From Hsuehochloa calcarea (lineage: Eukaryota > Streptophyta > Magnoliopsida > Poales > Poaceae): a DNA stretch of 64,000 nt. The position numbers and the translations under genes were made by a program. Each line of letters starts with the position of its first letter. The first letter of the stretch is position 1. The notes below the pieces were generated by a model. That model did no database searches, had not been told where the DNA came from, and saw only the letters and a program-made list of their open reading frames with translations. This document shows positions 22,996 through 35,937 of this stretch, piece after piece. The stretch lies in contig CM070606.1 of the NCBI GenBank assembly GCA_036346395.1, positions 12,820,915-12,884,914 of the forward strand, read 5' to 3'.

Positions 22996-24934
22996 ATGAG
23001 TATTTCTAGATCCTCGTCACATGCCATCAACGAGTAATAGCACATAGCGCACACAGATTCATATTTGCAACTCACATGAAATGATGACTTGTTGCATGGC
23101 TAAGCAATCTACTCATATTTAACCAACCCACATTCGCGCTATGATAATATCAACTAATAATAAACCAATTAAGGGTAACAAAAAATCATGGCATTACAAT
23201 AAGCAAGGTGGATATAAACAATTAGGAGGATTAGCTAATCCCAAAGCAATTAAATAAATATTTAAAGTAGAATGCGGTACTTTGAATCAAAGTAATTTTG
23301 AAAACTGGGTTCAACATGATCAAAGGTACAACTTGCCTTGGAATAGATCTTGGTACTAGTCTTAGTCTTGGTGAACTCCTTCTTCCTCGAAATTCCCCGA
23401 AGAATCAACATTTACTTGCAAACGAAGCAAATAAACAAAATAAATAAAAAAGATGAAAAACACAAAAAAATAATTAAAAACTCATAACAATAGAGCTCGA
23501 ATTTAGATGAATTTATAAATTTGAATGGGCTCGATCGGAGTTCGGATGAAGAAGATATATCTTTTGGAATATCTAAACCAAAAAAAAAAGGAATACCAAA
23601 ATTGATTTTCCGAATTTCTGAAATATTTTTCTACTAAAAAATCCAGGATATGACGCAAGCATGATGTCCGCACACTATTTTCAGAAAAGAAAAGAAAATA
23701 TGATAAAAAGGGTAAGAGATTGACAGGTGGGCCCTCGGTCTATAGACCGGGTCCACACAACTGGTTCAAAGGTCCACGCGTGCACAAGTCGACGGAACAG
23801 TGATCTGGCTGGTGGACCCTATATGGCATAGACACGGTGTATGGTGAACTATACCTATTCGGGATTGGTTTATGGTTTGGGTGAACTGCACATGCACGTG
23901 CGCACGTGGCGATGACGTTGATGCCACAGAGGATGACACGCCCACACATGCGCTGATGTGGCTACCAACGTGGCTCAGGTTCCAAAGGCAACTGGCAAAC
24001 GGCTGCACCTCGCCGGTGGTGAGTCGTCTTGGGTAGAGAGGTGCTATTGCACACTCATTGGTGCACCTCATGGGTGGAAGAGGACGATCGTGGTGGCCGA
24101 CGGCGAGGTTTGAGCGACGGTCAACATGGGCTCGACGGATTGGCTCTCCGATGATGCTCCAGCGGAACCAAGGCGACCTTGAGAATGCTATCGTCCTTGC
24201 AATTCCAATAGTGCTAATAACGAAGTTCAGGCAACTCTGGTTACGACGGAATCCCTCGTCAGAATTGGCGGTAGCGCAAACTCTTCTTTGAGTTCTCCCC
24301 GACGGCTAGGGTTTTGCGCTGGGGTATTGGCGGTTAGGGTTGAGGTGTGGAGCTCGGTGGCTACCGCTCCCTTTATACCCGGCGGCTCAGGAGAGTCTAG
24401 GGCACAAATGCCCAAAACGGCCATGCTGCGGCGGAAACCAAATCTCCAACGGATTTGGAGACGATAAAGGATTTGGTGGGGCTCGCTTGTTAACGGTTGC
24501 GGCTTAGGCGAGTCCATGTGACACACGACGCGAGTGTGACGGGTGGGGCCGGATGCACGCGAGGGCGAAGAGAGAGGAAGTCCGGGTCATGGGATTGGGC
24601 TTAAATAGAATAGGGTTAGGCTGAGATATAGACTTTTGCCCAAAAGCTTAACTCATATTATAATAGGTTTTGTATTTTAGAAAATTGCAGAAAATGCAAA
24701 TGACAATTGGAAAATAGCAAATGAACTCAGAAAAATTCTAGAAAAATATAGAAAATATATCCAAGCCCATAGAACCAAAATAAAATAGTTTTGATAATTA
24801 CTCATATTAAATTGTTTTGATACTGAAATTCCATGTTAAGATTTATATTAAAATTCAAATAAAACTCTTGGGTGAATTTTTCAACTACTAACCAATCAAA
24901 TTATTTTTAAAGCTTGGAAAATTAGGATGCTACA
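22996..24934 (-). repeat. Gypsy LTR fragment, 5'-truncated on the + strand
   Basis: The segment acatgccatcaacgagtaat followed by catggctaagcaa matches the centre of the LTR at 49969-52303 (near 51148 and 51258). It ends with aggatgctaca at 24934, like the LTR at 10281-13351. A GC-rich block at about 23870-24560 has fortuitous ORFs. Confidence 0.65.
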
Positions 24935-24951
24935 AAAAACTATGCAAGATA

Positions 24952-24963
24952 GCTCTGATACCA
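24952..24963 (-). other. Primer binding site remnant
   Basis: Reverse strand TGGTATCAGAGC is the canonical complement of the initiator tRNA-Met 3' end. It abuts an LTR at about 24966, but only some 15 bp of element interior remain. Confidence 0.8.
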
Positions 24964-24965
24964 CA

Positions 24966-27947
24966 TAAGGGATACATGTAGGCTACGCTAGCTAATAAGT
25001 CAAAAATTCTACCACGTAAGTCAGGATGTCATGCAAGCGAGAGATCATAGATCGTTACCACCAGAAGGCAGTGCAGTAGAAGAAGAGTTGGAGCAGCTTG
25101 ATCCAGCTTAGAGCGCATTGATGAAGTGATCGAAGTCGGTCGTCCAGCGTAGTCGATCATCCTCGGTGGCGATCGTCTCCTCCAGCAACCAATCGAGTTC
25201 CTCGCCAAGGTCGTGGATCGTCCTCAGCGCAATAAAGAATCGCGTAGCGCCTCTATGGTATCCACACGTCCAGGGAAGGAACACCGTAGGCCAGTGTGCT
25301 AGCACCAACTCGCACGGTAAGGCTCTCAGGAAGGAGGCGGCCGGTTGCGGTTTTGGTAGAGTAACTCACGCCATATCTATCTCGTCGGTCCCGTCCCAAC
25401 AACCGTGATACATCTCTTTATATAGAACTAATGATGGATCCTATCCGAATACATTTGTTCCAACCTGTTAAGTGTGTGACCCATTAGGTTCATGCGTAGT
25501 TGGTTGTGACTCGAAAATATTTTCCTATCACGAGCCGTTAGTGGTTCCTAGCAGGACACAACGATTCCCGAATACACACAAATAATATCGGATGAACCTT
25601 AATGCAATATGATCTACGAGTAGGTCCTTATCACTTACGATTAGCTTGTATCTATATACAACCAATTCTTATTTAGTCTCGACCAGTTCATAACTCCTTA
25701 CGACTAGGTTACGACCAGTCAGTGATCATGTTCGACCACCACGACCATTCAGATTCCATATGACTACACTACTACACAAAGGCTCATCACAGACGGTTCT
25801 AAACCGTCATCAAATATAGTTTTTGAACCGTCTGGATTTATGTGTCTGTGATAACAAGTGGTCATCACAGACAGTTTTCAAACCATCTGTGAAAAAAGGA
25901 ATCACATATGGTTTTTGTTCAAAACCGTCTGTGATAGTTTTTCTGTTGCAAAAAAATTGAATTTTGATCCAAACCAATCAATTGCTGGTCATGCAAAGAA
26001 TGATTGGCTAGTTCTTTGTGCATCAAATTGTACTTGTGGCTAGAAGCCTCCATACAGTAATCAGACTACCATATTTAGCATCGAAGAGAAGAACAGGCAA
26101 TATATAAGATTTCAGCAATCACAGATTTTTTATTACTTAGCTAATATTGTTCTTTTACAAGATTGCCACAACAAGAAAAAAACATACAGCAAATCAGGAA
26201 TTTCATGTAAAAGTGTAGCAGGTTGTGCATGCCTGAAGGTGATCTCTCTTGAAAAGGAGCAAGAGAAGAAGAACATGGAACCCAGTCCGAGCCAGAGTGC
26301 TAATTTCGCGACATTCTTCCACATCATCAATTCAACGATCCTTTCACAGAGACCTTCCCACCCATTCTACTCCACAACGCCAGCTCCTGTTATTCAAAAC
26401 AAGAACAATTAGAAAGGAATGGATAGAAAAATTACCTAGGCAAGAAGAACAAGGGAACAATCAGTGATTTAGAGCAAATGATTTTGTCAAATAAGTCATT
26501 AACAGGATCTGACAAGAGATTAGTTTCACATACTGTGAGTGGCATCGGTACGAGAAGGAACCAAAGCTAAGCTCATGTTCTCCTCCTTCTCTGCCACCTC
26601 CAACTTGTCTGTGGCCACCGCCGCAATAGTGAACTTTGGCACTGCCCTCATGGACTTCCTCCTACGCACTCTCCTGGCAGCGTCCTCCTCCACCCCGATC
26701 TCCTCGCCATGCTCAATATATAAGTACCGCACCAAAACATTTTGCTTCCTCGCATACGCTGCTCAAATTTTTTGAACTCCACGCGAATCACGGACGCTTT
26801 CATACAAAAACCATATGTGATGCCATATCATAGACGGTTCAGATCATGAACCGCTCATTATAAGTATCTCATCACGATTTGTTCTTAATACGAACCGTCT
26901 ATAATCTACGGAGCCATCACAGACAGTTCTAATTAAGAACCGTCTGTGATGTTGCACTATCACGGACGGTTTGTAAATAAAATCGTTTGAAATAATTCAC
27001 AGACAGTTCTTAACAATAACCGTATGTGAGCTCAGCGATTATTATAGACGGTTCTTCTTAAGAACCGTATGTGAATTATCACAGACAATTCTATTTACTA
27101 ACCGTTTGTGATAAGTTCGTATCACAGACGGTTCTTAAATAGAATCGTCTGTGACAACTACAACACAGAAGATTCCAAAGGAACCGTCTGTGTTGAGGCG
27201 TCTATTATAGCTAGTTCGTATCTGTTCGAACTAAACGACCTGCTCGTGTATTATCCCTTTGCCTCCCGATATCTGGTTAAACTCCAGGTGAGATATCATG
27301 TCATTCATGGACTGTTCAATACTTTCTTGATCAAGTGTCGGATAACTTCACGTGGTTGAACTCTTCGACCATTAGTGGCATGGCTGTGCACTTTCTTTAT
27401 CTGACTACATTGAGGGGCGTAGAGATATCTCTCTTGTTATGTTAGGAGGGGCAAATCCCATAGCCGGCCAGTCATATTCCTCTACATGTTTCATAGCATA
27501 GCTGAAAGCTACCTTTATAACTACCCAGTTACGGAGTAGCGTTTGGTAATCCCAAAGTGTACTCTTACAGATGTAGGAAACCATGTTGATCTCAGGTCTA
27601 AGGATCTCAGTAGTGTCTCAAGGTGAGTCAATCTAACACCATGTTCTCTAACATATGTTCATATTATTGATTCGATATCTCTATATCTATGACCAGTGAA
27701 ACATAGTCATCAATCAATACATGTGCTGGTCGATAGAATCACTAGTGTTCCGACCAGTAACATCCAACGAGAGATACATTTAGAACGACATCATCTAAGT
27801 TAAAGAGCTTTACTAACAAGTCACATACTTGTTAATCTTTATAATTGATGATTAATTCAAGGAACATAATAACATTTATTCAGTAACTCATAAACATAGA
27901 CGTGATACAATCGTCTCTATGATTGCATCTAGGGTATATCACCAATA
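24966..27947 (-). repeat. Copia LTR (Angela/BARE-like) split by a CACTA element
   Basis: It ends with tagggtatatcaccaata (minus-strand start of an Angela-type LTR), and its parts match 20731-22280 (e.g. gtgacccattaggttcatg, gattcccgaatacac). Removing the CACTA element and one target copy (1,447 bp) leaves 1,535 bp, close to the 1,550 bp of the LTR at 20731-22280. Confidence 0.8.
25767..27210. mobile_element. Non-autonomous CACTA element A, right end decayed
   Basis: It starts CACTACTACA and has subterminal repeats of the form atcacagacggttct...gaaccgtctgtgat at both sides (25785-25930 and 26825-27200). The LTR it interrupts resumes at 27211. CTA at 25764-25766 and 27211-27213 fits a 3-bp target duplication, as expected for CACTA. 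The right terminal inverted repeat is lost. The middle has no recognisable transposase. Weak ORFs at 26526-26735 and 26539-26775 are unassigned. Confidence 0.75.
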
Positions 27948-28689
27948 AAACCGGGTTAGGGGCACTACTACGTAAAAGCTCATCACGCAGACGGTTCAGA
28001 ATAGTCATCACAAACGGTTTTGAACCGTCTGAAATTTTATGTATGTGATATCAGTGGTTATCACAGACGGTTCGTGGTTGGAACCGTCTCGTGATAAGTC
28101 TTTAGACCTAATTAATTTTTATCGTATTTTCAACTAGCCTCGTAAATTGCTAGCCATGCCCTCTCAAAACTAGCAAGCAAAAATATATCACAGATAATTG
28201 TTGACAACTCAAAGTGATCATTTAACTCAAAATCAATTACAAAAGAATATTTCAAGTATATATTGTCGCTAGAGTTACAAATTGAATTACAACTACCAAA
28301 GTGAATTACAATATTGAATAAATTGTTTCAAGGTCGTTCATCGGTGTCGACAAATATGAAACTCTCCTGGTGTTAACTATGTCCGCTTTGATGAAGACGC
28401 AGAGCTCCTCGAACGCAAGCGTGACTCGTCCATCTCGAGTGCATTTAACTCTATGTTCAAGCTCGCCGCTAGCGTGAGTAAAGTAGTAAGCATATATATT
28501 TAAATTTATAATTAGGAAATAATTATTACGAGCTTGACAAACACGGGATCGTCGTCCTAAAAGCAATCAATAGTTGTATATGATGGCATACGAGAATACG
28601 CATAGGTGATCTCGCTTTTGTCAAGGCAGACTGCAAAAATAGAATTACATATATATGTACAATACCGAGACGCAATATTACGGAGTATG

Positions 28690-30422
28690 ATATATGATTA
28701 TTGTGTTATAGTCCGTGACTGAAATCGCATCCTGTGAGTCGCTGTGGCGCTGCTCCTTGTATAAACCTCCTCGACAACATAGCCGATGAACGCCTCTACA
28801 TGATTCAAAAAAGTTATCCTTGTCCATTTCAAACGAAGGAAGACTACAATAGAGTTATGTGCGGAGAAATGAACATACCGCGAGTATTCCTTTAAGAAGG
28901 GTGAAGTCGTGATTTTTGTTGATCTTTGGCACAAGAATCAAGAATCCAAATGGAACCTACTCATGTATGTCGCTATAGTCATAAACCTATGTTGAAACGT
29001 AATTTGTGTAGCAAATATTGAAGCACTTACTTCTAGTTGTAGGGCACCATTATGTAGTCCTTATCGTCTAGAGCAAGCAATCCCATTTTTATGTAATTCT
29101 CGACGTAGGATGCATCTTGGTTGATTGTTTGCTCAGAGACCACGTGTGGGTCGAGGAAACCCATCGGTTATTTGATTCGACGGGCACATTTCATAATGTA
29201 TCTGTACATAAGTAATGAGTTTTGATATTTATCGGTATCACGTGAGTGTAGAAATTGATTGTACACACTTACAGTGTCCAGCATCATAGAAGTGAGGCAT
29301 CGAGGGCAGTTAGGTTGTATAGGTCAAATAAGTCTTCGAAGCCCACGACGAAGTGGCCAGGCTCGTGGAGAAAATGCTCCCTCCCGTATCTGACGGTGAT
29401 TCCAGTATGGCCCCCCTCCTCTCGGGTTTTGCGCAAGTACCAATCATGCAAAGCTTGACAAAGCTAGTCCTGAGCTCTTTATTTCTGCGTCGGAGACCAA
29501 CGGACTTCCGAGGGAGTATTTTACGGGTTTGGGAGGTGCCTTAATGTTCTTCGATTTTGATTTCTCCTTAACGAGGTGGCTAAGGGACGTCTTCCCGTGA
29601 GACGCCTCAGGGACCGATATGGTGACACGCTTTTCTTGTCCCTTCGCCGTCTTCTCGACGGGAAGCGATGTGGCGGCCTTCTGAAGCTTTGGTTGAGGTG
29701 GACTCATCGAGGGTCCTATTGGAGAGACAGGGTCCTATCGATATCGCGTCACTAAAGGGTCCAGTGCGATGTCCTTCTTGGGCCACTGGATAAAAGTGTG
29801 CGTGGCATCCCCTAGTGTTCTGATTTCTTCGTTCGGGGGAATCTCCAGCGGGATGGCCATGAAATTGCCATGTACCATGTCCACCTGCACCCTGGCGTAA
29901 CCCTGCGCCAGCTGGGCACCGTGCTGCACTGCCCCTTCCTGGTATGGATACACCATACCCGCCCTTTTAATAGGAATCGATCAACCATCCTCACTTGGAG
30001 CTTGCGTGGCGCCGCCCTACAAAACGGTACACAATTAGCTAAGGCGTCCTATAGGTCTATCTTTGGAGTATTCCAGAGATGTACATTACCTCGATGTCGC
30101 CGATCGGTAATTGCACGTTGTCATGTCCAGAATTATGTGTGGACGCGACACTACTCCGATGTCGAGCAGGACTTGCTCCCAAATTAATAGGGGCGGCTTG
30201 CAACTGCATGAGTTGATTTACTTGGTTCTGCAAGTTTGTTATTTGTTCTTGAAATATTTCAATAATCACATGTTCCAACCGAGCATCGTGCTGGTCCTTG
30301 GATCTCTTCCTACTCCTATATGTGTCGGAGTTGTGTGGGAATCCATCCCTCCAAGGTACGTAAACCCCAACACCTCGTGTGCGAACTGGGTGCTCCTTGT
30401 TTTCCGTGGTCAGACAAGACAT
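28690..30422 (-). pseudogene. CACTA-associated Ulp1-like (C48 peptidase type) gene remnant
   Basis: Pieces read on the - strand. 30422-30057 contains GVGVYVPWRDGFPHNSD and a short coiled coil (EQITNLQNQVNQLMQLQ). 29956-29735 contains TFIQWPKKDI. 29707-29444 is a basic Lys/Pro-rich linker. 29160-29035 gives GFLDPHVVSEQTIN and DKDYIMVPYN, resembling the segment around the peptidase core of Ulp1-like proteins carried by grass CACTA elements. Introns or decay separate the pieces and I cannot place the catalytic His-Asp-Cys. Known relatives would cleave SUMO-like modifiers; activity here is doubtful. Confidence 0.55.
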
Positions 30423-32140
30423 CCTTCTCCCTATCTACTCCGAAGGAACCTTGGAAAGATGCGGAAGTCAATGCTTGCTGCAAAAGGACATCATGTTATT
30501 GTAGACACCATGAAGTTATGGACTTATTAACAATTAAGTGGTTCGACAAATTTACCAAGCGTTGAGACACTGCCTCGTCTGCTGGGAAGACGTGGCTGAT
30601 GCCCTCGCTCTTAACTGTGCTCGAGCGCGCTGCCTAAGATCTCAACAAACGGTCGGGCAAGCGGTCTCGCTTCTCCGCCGCCATTGTGTGGCTTTACCTG
30701 CTGCTCAGCGGTGCCGAGTCCGTGGGGTGAGTGTTTTGTGCTCGAATAGCTCAGGCGCCGCACTTTGCTCCTGAAATTCGGCCGTCGCCTTCATCTCGCA
30801 CGAATGCGCCCCATGTATCCCGCGACAAAATTGATACATCGTGAAGGGTGTCCACCCGTGTTCACGCATTCACGTGACAAGCGTGCTCTTGAAGGTCCTC
30901 CACGCATGGGATATCGCGAGCAGCCGCGTGCCATCGCACACGCGCTCGGTCCGCCTGGGAAAGTGAACGAGGCGAAAAGTTCACCACAACCGGTCTCTCT
31001 GACATCCGCCGAAACTTCCGTGTTGGGGTGGTGATGGGGACCCGCCTCTGCAAGTACCCGCAGACGGTCCGAATCTCGCACCGCTTTCTTGGGATTCACG
31101 GGATCCCGGCATCACCGACCTATGTGATCGCCATGCGCCCAAGGGCAATTTGGAGATTCTCTCGCCTTCTCGCTGCGTACCACCTTGATCGGAGATCTAG
31201 ACGCATTTGGCGACGTCGCCGATGGCGGCGAAGACGGTGCCTCTCGCCATGTACATAAGTTACGACGCAATGATTACATAATCAAATAGAAGTTACCCAT
31301 TGAACCTAAATATATGATATGTAGTAAATAAAATATATGAAATTGCACAAAAAATGCAAAGGAGAAGGAAATATTGCAAACAAACAAACACACATACAGA
31401 CTCAAAACATACAAAACTAGCATAATGCTCAAATTTAAATATTTGTTTATTTGCTCGAGATATCTGGCCGCCGAGATGAAATCTTGGCCTCCTAAATGTC
31501 AAAAGTTAATCTCTTATATAACAAGTTATTATATCACCAACAGAGAATTGAATTTGCTTAATAGTGCAATTAATTTCGTAATCAAAACTATAGCATTTCA
31601 CCAACAGAGAAGTAAATGACTAATGAGCTAAAGTATCACAAATCGCACCATGGTCGAGCATAGAAAATTACGGCTTCATATGCGGACTGATTGCTTCACT
31701 TGGGAAGAGATAGCAAAGGCAATTTTATACTCCCGCACAACAAAAGTCTCGGACTGCATGATTCACCAATGAGTTTTACAAGAAATTCTTGAACATTATC
31801 AAGCCGATCTCGTACACGCTTTTTCCTGACTTGCATGCCAATAAACTAGACATGTCGTGATAAATAACTCTTATGTCACTTTGATACCAAAACCGAGATG
31901 CCGATGCGGATTAAGGATTTCGCACCCATTTCCTACTACATGCCTCAGACACTACATGTAGCAAAGCAAGGAGAGAAGAACCGTAGGGTGGCGCCGGATC
32001 GGGCAAAGCGCGGTAGCGCCGGATCGGGAGGCGGCGTTGGGTGGCGCCGGATCGGGGAGTCGGTGTTGGGCGATTCGAAAGAACTAGGCAAGTGTTAAGA
32101 ACTAAGGCAAGTGCCGCACCACTTATATAGTTTAACATCA
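30423..32140. other. Interior of CACTA element B without an assigned gene
   Basis: 30540-31260 is GC-rich and open in several frames (e.g. - strand 31099-30791), possibly a first exon or promoter of the - strand gene or captured DNA; no family recognised. 31261-32140 is AT-rich with no gene seen, then a short GC-rich repeat of gcgccggatcggg at 31992-32060. Confidence 0.4.
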
Positions 32141-32263
32141 CGCGGTTCTTTAATAGAACCGTCTGTGATGATTTATCACATACGGTTCTATTAAAGAACC
32201 GTCTGTGATAACCCTAAACATCACAGACGGTTCTTTAATGGAACCGTTTGTGATGTGAGTAAT

Positions 32264-32440
32264 CAATCCAGGCCGTTGATATCCAAATCGGACATTTCGA
32301 GTGAACAGGGCGATCGGCCGGTCCGATCGGCCACTCAATCCAGGCTATTGATATCCAAATCGGACAGTTCAAGTGAAAGGGGCGATCGGCCAGTCCGATC
32401 GACCACTCAATCCAGGCCGTGATCTCCAAATCGGACGGCT
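32264..32440. repeat. 72-bp tandem repeat (about 2.5 copies)
   Basis: Units start with caatccagg at 32264, 32336 and 32408 and contain atccaaatcggac and gatcggcc-ggtccgatcg. The third copy is partial. Confidence 0.85.
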
Positions 32441-33043
32441 CGGATCCAGGAGCGGGAAGGCCCGAGTGGTCCGAACGGGTACGAGATCTGGACCATAGGA
32501 TCTCCATCGGACGGCTCACACACGACGCGGTTAGGCGGTTGAGCTGAACCGCGAGACTCGGATCGGAGTCTGACTCGGGTTCGAGCCCGAGGAACCGTGA
32601 TTCCAGATTTTGAATTGAAATGTTGAGATGATTTGGGAATTTCCACAGCTCCAAAAATTCTAAAATTTTTACTGAGTGATCCTGACTTGAAGAGCAACCA
32701 TGTATGAATTTTTTAGAATTTCTCATGCAGTGCATTGCCCGCTAGAAAATTCACAGGCTGCTGGACAGGGGGTTTGACCAGGGAGACAACAGGTTTGACC
32801 ATGGAGACAATAGGTTTGACCAGCCCTGAAGAAATAGCAAATAATTTCTAAAAATTATGAAATTTCTCAGAGAGGTTACCTAGATGATCAAGAATTTAGA
32901 AAAAAAAAAATTTCCCGAGGACCGTCTGTGATACTTCACAGACGGTTCTTTATACGAACCGTCTGTGATACTTATTTATCACGGACGGTTAACGAAGAAT
33001 CGTCTGTGATAGGGTGTATAGTATAGCATGTTTTGTAGTAGTG

Positions 33044-33953
33044 GGGGTTAAGTGAAACAGATTAGAAAGTTTAGAGGTCAAATACCTTGTCTTATAGTTC
33101 AGAGTGTTGGACCAACTCTCGAGCGAAGTTCAGGATGCCACACTTTGCGGTTCTTTAGTGCACGAACATGCGTTGCATGTCATCACTCATCACTCTTTCC
33201 GGTTCTGAACTTCTGATCGGCCCATTGGGGGAAAAAACGGAAAAGGAGAAAGCTCGACGCGAAATGGAATTCATTCTTCGTATTTTCTTTGCGAGGAAAA
33301 TTGGGATCCATTCTTGATTAAGAAGTGCAACGCAACGTGTCAACATTTATTAAGACCGAGCCTAAAAGAACCCGCCAACAAATCATACCACCGTCGGTCG
33401 CCAACCGCTTCGCGCGCAGCATCATCCAAAGCTGATGCCGCGTGCATGGGCCTGGCCAGTGGCCACGCCATGCTTGGAACGCCCGAATTTCATAAAAGGA
33501 AGGAAGAAAAAAAATGTGGTTGTTGAACACACACTACAGGAACATGAACGTGAATAATTAATATTGCCTCAAATAGGCATGCATGTAATGTACTAGTAGC
33601 ATATGAAAACCGAGAGCCGGTACACCTGGTTTTGCGGCCCATGCGAATGGTAATTAAACGCACCCCAAAACATAAGGAGGGCATGCATGACACGCATTTC
33701 CAAAACTAGCCAGCTCTCAATTGTCAAATCCTCGTGACACAATCGCGTATCCATCTTCCCCTATTAAATTTAATGCGATAGTTAATACCCTTTTAATTCC
33801 ATCCGATCCGATCCGATCCGATCCGATCCTCACCTTTTTTTTCTCCCCATAAAGACCAACCAGAGCGAGCAAGTAGAAGTACACCGTTTTATCTATCGAA
33901 TCTGTCGTTCTCTCTTCATCGATCGATCCACATTTAAGCAGCAAAATTCAGCG
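33044..33953 (+). promoter_or_regulatory. Presumed promoter and 5' UTR of the UGT gene
   Basis: This is a single-copy-looking stretch between CACTA element B and the UGT start codon. A weak TATA-like TATTAAAT lies at 33763-33770, some 185 bp upstream of the ATG. A pentanucleotide repeat (ATCCG x5 plus ATCC) occupies 33801-33829, probably inside the 5' UTR. The start codon sits in gcgATGGCC, a good monocot context. The transposon edge lies only ~910 bp upstream. Transcription start is not visible from sequence. Confidence 0.45.
33801..33829. repeat. (ATCCG)n microsatellite
   Basis: Five and a bit perfect units of ATCCG, about 125 bp upstream of the UGT start codon. Confidence 0.95.
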
Positions 33954-34491
33954 ATGGCCACGGCGGAAGGGACTCCGGCGAGCTCCGGCGGGTCGCAGCG
34001 CCGCCTCGGCCGCCGCGTGCTGATGTTCCCGCTGCCGTTCCAGGGCCACCTCAACCCGATGCTGCAGCTCGCCGACGTACTGCACTCCCGGGGCTTCGGC
34101 GTCACCATATTCCACGCCGCCTTCAACGCGCCCGACCCGGCCCGCCACCCCGCGGGCTACCGCTTCGTCCCCGTCGCCGCCGGCGTGCCGGCCGGCGACC
34201 TCCTCCCAACCGGCAGCGACGCCGACTTCGCCGGTGCGCTGCTGCGCATCAACGAGCGCCTGCAGGCGCCGTTCCAGGACAGCCTCCGCGAGGTTCTCGC
34301 CGAGGAGCGGCAGGACGAGGAGGCGCCAGCGTGCATGGTGGTGGACTCGAACCTGCGGGGCATGCAGGTGGTCGCCGAGCGGCTGGGCGTGCCGACGCTG
34401 GCACTGCGCACCGGCGGCGCCGCCTGCCTCGTCGCCTACATGGCCTTCCCGGTGCTCTGCGACAAGGGCGTCCTCCCGCCACCATCTACAG
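33954..34491 (+). CDS. UDP-glycosyltransferase (family GT1, UGT76/BX9-like), exon 1
   Basis: Exon 1 encodes residues 1-179 plus the first base of codon 180; the full protein is 471 aa, normal for plant UGTs (450-500). The family transfers sugar, usually glucose, from a UDP-sugar to small acceptors such as phenolics, hormones or benzoxazinoids, in the cytosol. The N-terminal acceptor domain starts with VLMFPLPFQGHLNPML; His32 in FQGH is the expected catalytic base and Asp131 in CMVVDSN its partner. There is no signal peptide. The wording of the first 60 residues recalls UGT76 members and maize BX8/BX9, but substrate cannot be read from sequence. The exon ends at a consensus donor, ACAG|GTACGT. 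Reading through the donor meets a stop at once, giving a 181-residue stump without the donor-binding domain. GC content is very high. Confidence 0.93.
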
Positions 34492-35133
34492 GTACGTAGT
34501 ACTTAATTACCACGCTTTTGCTAGCTCACGGCGGTACGAAATTTCTGTAAAACTGAGTCACCTACAATTACACAATACTAAGTCTAAAATAATATTACTG
34601 TGACATACAATTTTAGCATAGTTTTACTGTAACTTTTAGTTCTATTTGTTTATGTATTTGTAGAGTTCACTTCGATTTACTTTTTGTTTAATTTAGAATT
34701 GTTTTGTTTGTTTTTTATTTGTAGAGTTCGTTTAGATTTATTTTTCTCTAGTTTGGATTTTTTTTTTTTGTTATTTGTAGAGTTCATCTAGATTTTCTTT
34801 TGTCTTGTTTAGAATTTTTCAGCATAAAAAAACAGAAACAATTGAATGATGATTCAATGTACCAAAGAAAGTGATTGGGTTTTAAGAAAATTTCAGACGA
34901 CTGTAGCTTAATCAGCCCCTAATTACCACCTAGTCAAGGACTTAACCTACTCAAGTTGAGCTCTTGGAACGAGATATTTCAGTATCGATCCATACCGGGG
35001 CACCATTCCGGAGTTTAATATGTATATATATATGCACACTAAATTTCACTTATAATATGTTTCAAAAATATAGTAGTAGGATCAAATATAACTTATTGTT
35101 CAATGGGTAAAGTAGACGGTATTATCAATTCCA

Positions 35134-35220
35134 CCAGTATTGTCTGGTATCGAAGTCGGTTTGACAAGTATTGACTGGTATCGAACCGGTATGACCAGTA
35201 TTGACTGATATTGAGACATG
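35134..35220. repeat. ~30-bp minisatellite in the UGT intron
   Basis: Three units of the form ccagtattgactggtatcgaaccggtatga (31, 30 and a partial 26 bp) lie in tandem. Confidence 0.8.
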
Positions 35221-35937
35221 TAAGGAGCGCAAGACCGCTCAATACCGTTAAGGTGGCGAAATAGTACATACCGCCGATACCATAATGGTATTGATAAGTT
35301 TGCAAAGAAGTGCTCATCATATCCTTTAGGCTAGCTTTTTTAGGACAATTTTCTAGAATAAGAAAACGACAATACATGGGAGGAACAACTTGAGATTAAG
35401 GGCATCTCCACTAGATTGAATCGGTTCAGCTTCAAAGAGAAGGCATGTAGGCGTACAAACAACCCATCATTTTTTTTCTGCAAGGTATAGATTCGGTTCT
35501 TATTCCCATGTGGAACCCACATCATACTAATAAAAAAAGAAAAGAAATATATTCCTTCTCTTCACCCACCCGTTGATCTTCCTTGTCCATTCCCGGTTCT
35601 CCTCCACTCTCTCTCATCGCCAACAACTTTCATCACATCCCGCTGGTTTGGACGACACCGCCTCCGGCGAGCAGCAAGGTAGAGACGATGTGCGCTGGCT
35701 GGGTTTGGAGGCTACAACAATCGGCGACTTGCAACAAGGGGACGGCAACCGTCAGCGGGTGGATCTGGAGGCCACGATGGGCGGTGACCTCGGCGTCGGT
35801 CCGACCATGGTGGTGGTGAGCTCTTCGGCCACTTGATGCTACAGCAAAAGCCTGCGTGTCGGGGGTGCGTGGTTCTATAGACTCCGATGCAGTAGAAACA
35901 GCATGTGGGGTTTTCAATATGGCAGTTTGGCGCCTCC

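Larger units (their letters stand above)
27963..33043. mobile_element. CACTA (En/Spm) element B, 5.1 kb, with 3-bp target duplication
   Basis: Termini are CACTACTACG at 27963 and TAGTAGTG ending at 33043, flanked by GGG at 27960-27962 and GGG at 33044-33046. Both ends carry subterminal repeats with the core GACGGTTC...GAACCGTC (27975-28105; 32135-32255 and 32920-33015). The interior holds a degenerate - strand gene like those of plant CACTA elements. No transposase (TNPD/DUF4218) was recognised, so it is probably non-autonomous. It contains a 72-bp tandem repeat at 32264-32440. Confidence 0.88.

Noticed and set aside
24952..24963. tRNA-Met-like sequence
   Set aside because: Only the 12-base complement of a tRNA 3' end is present, beside an LTR, so it is a primer binding site, not a tRNA gene.
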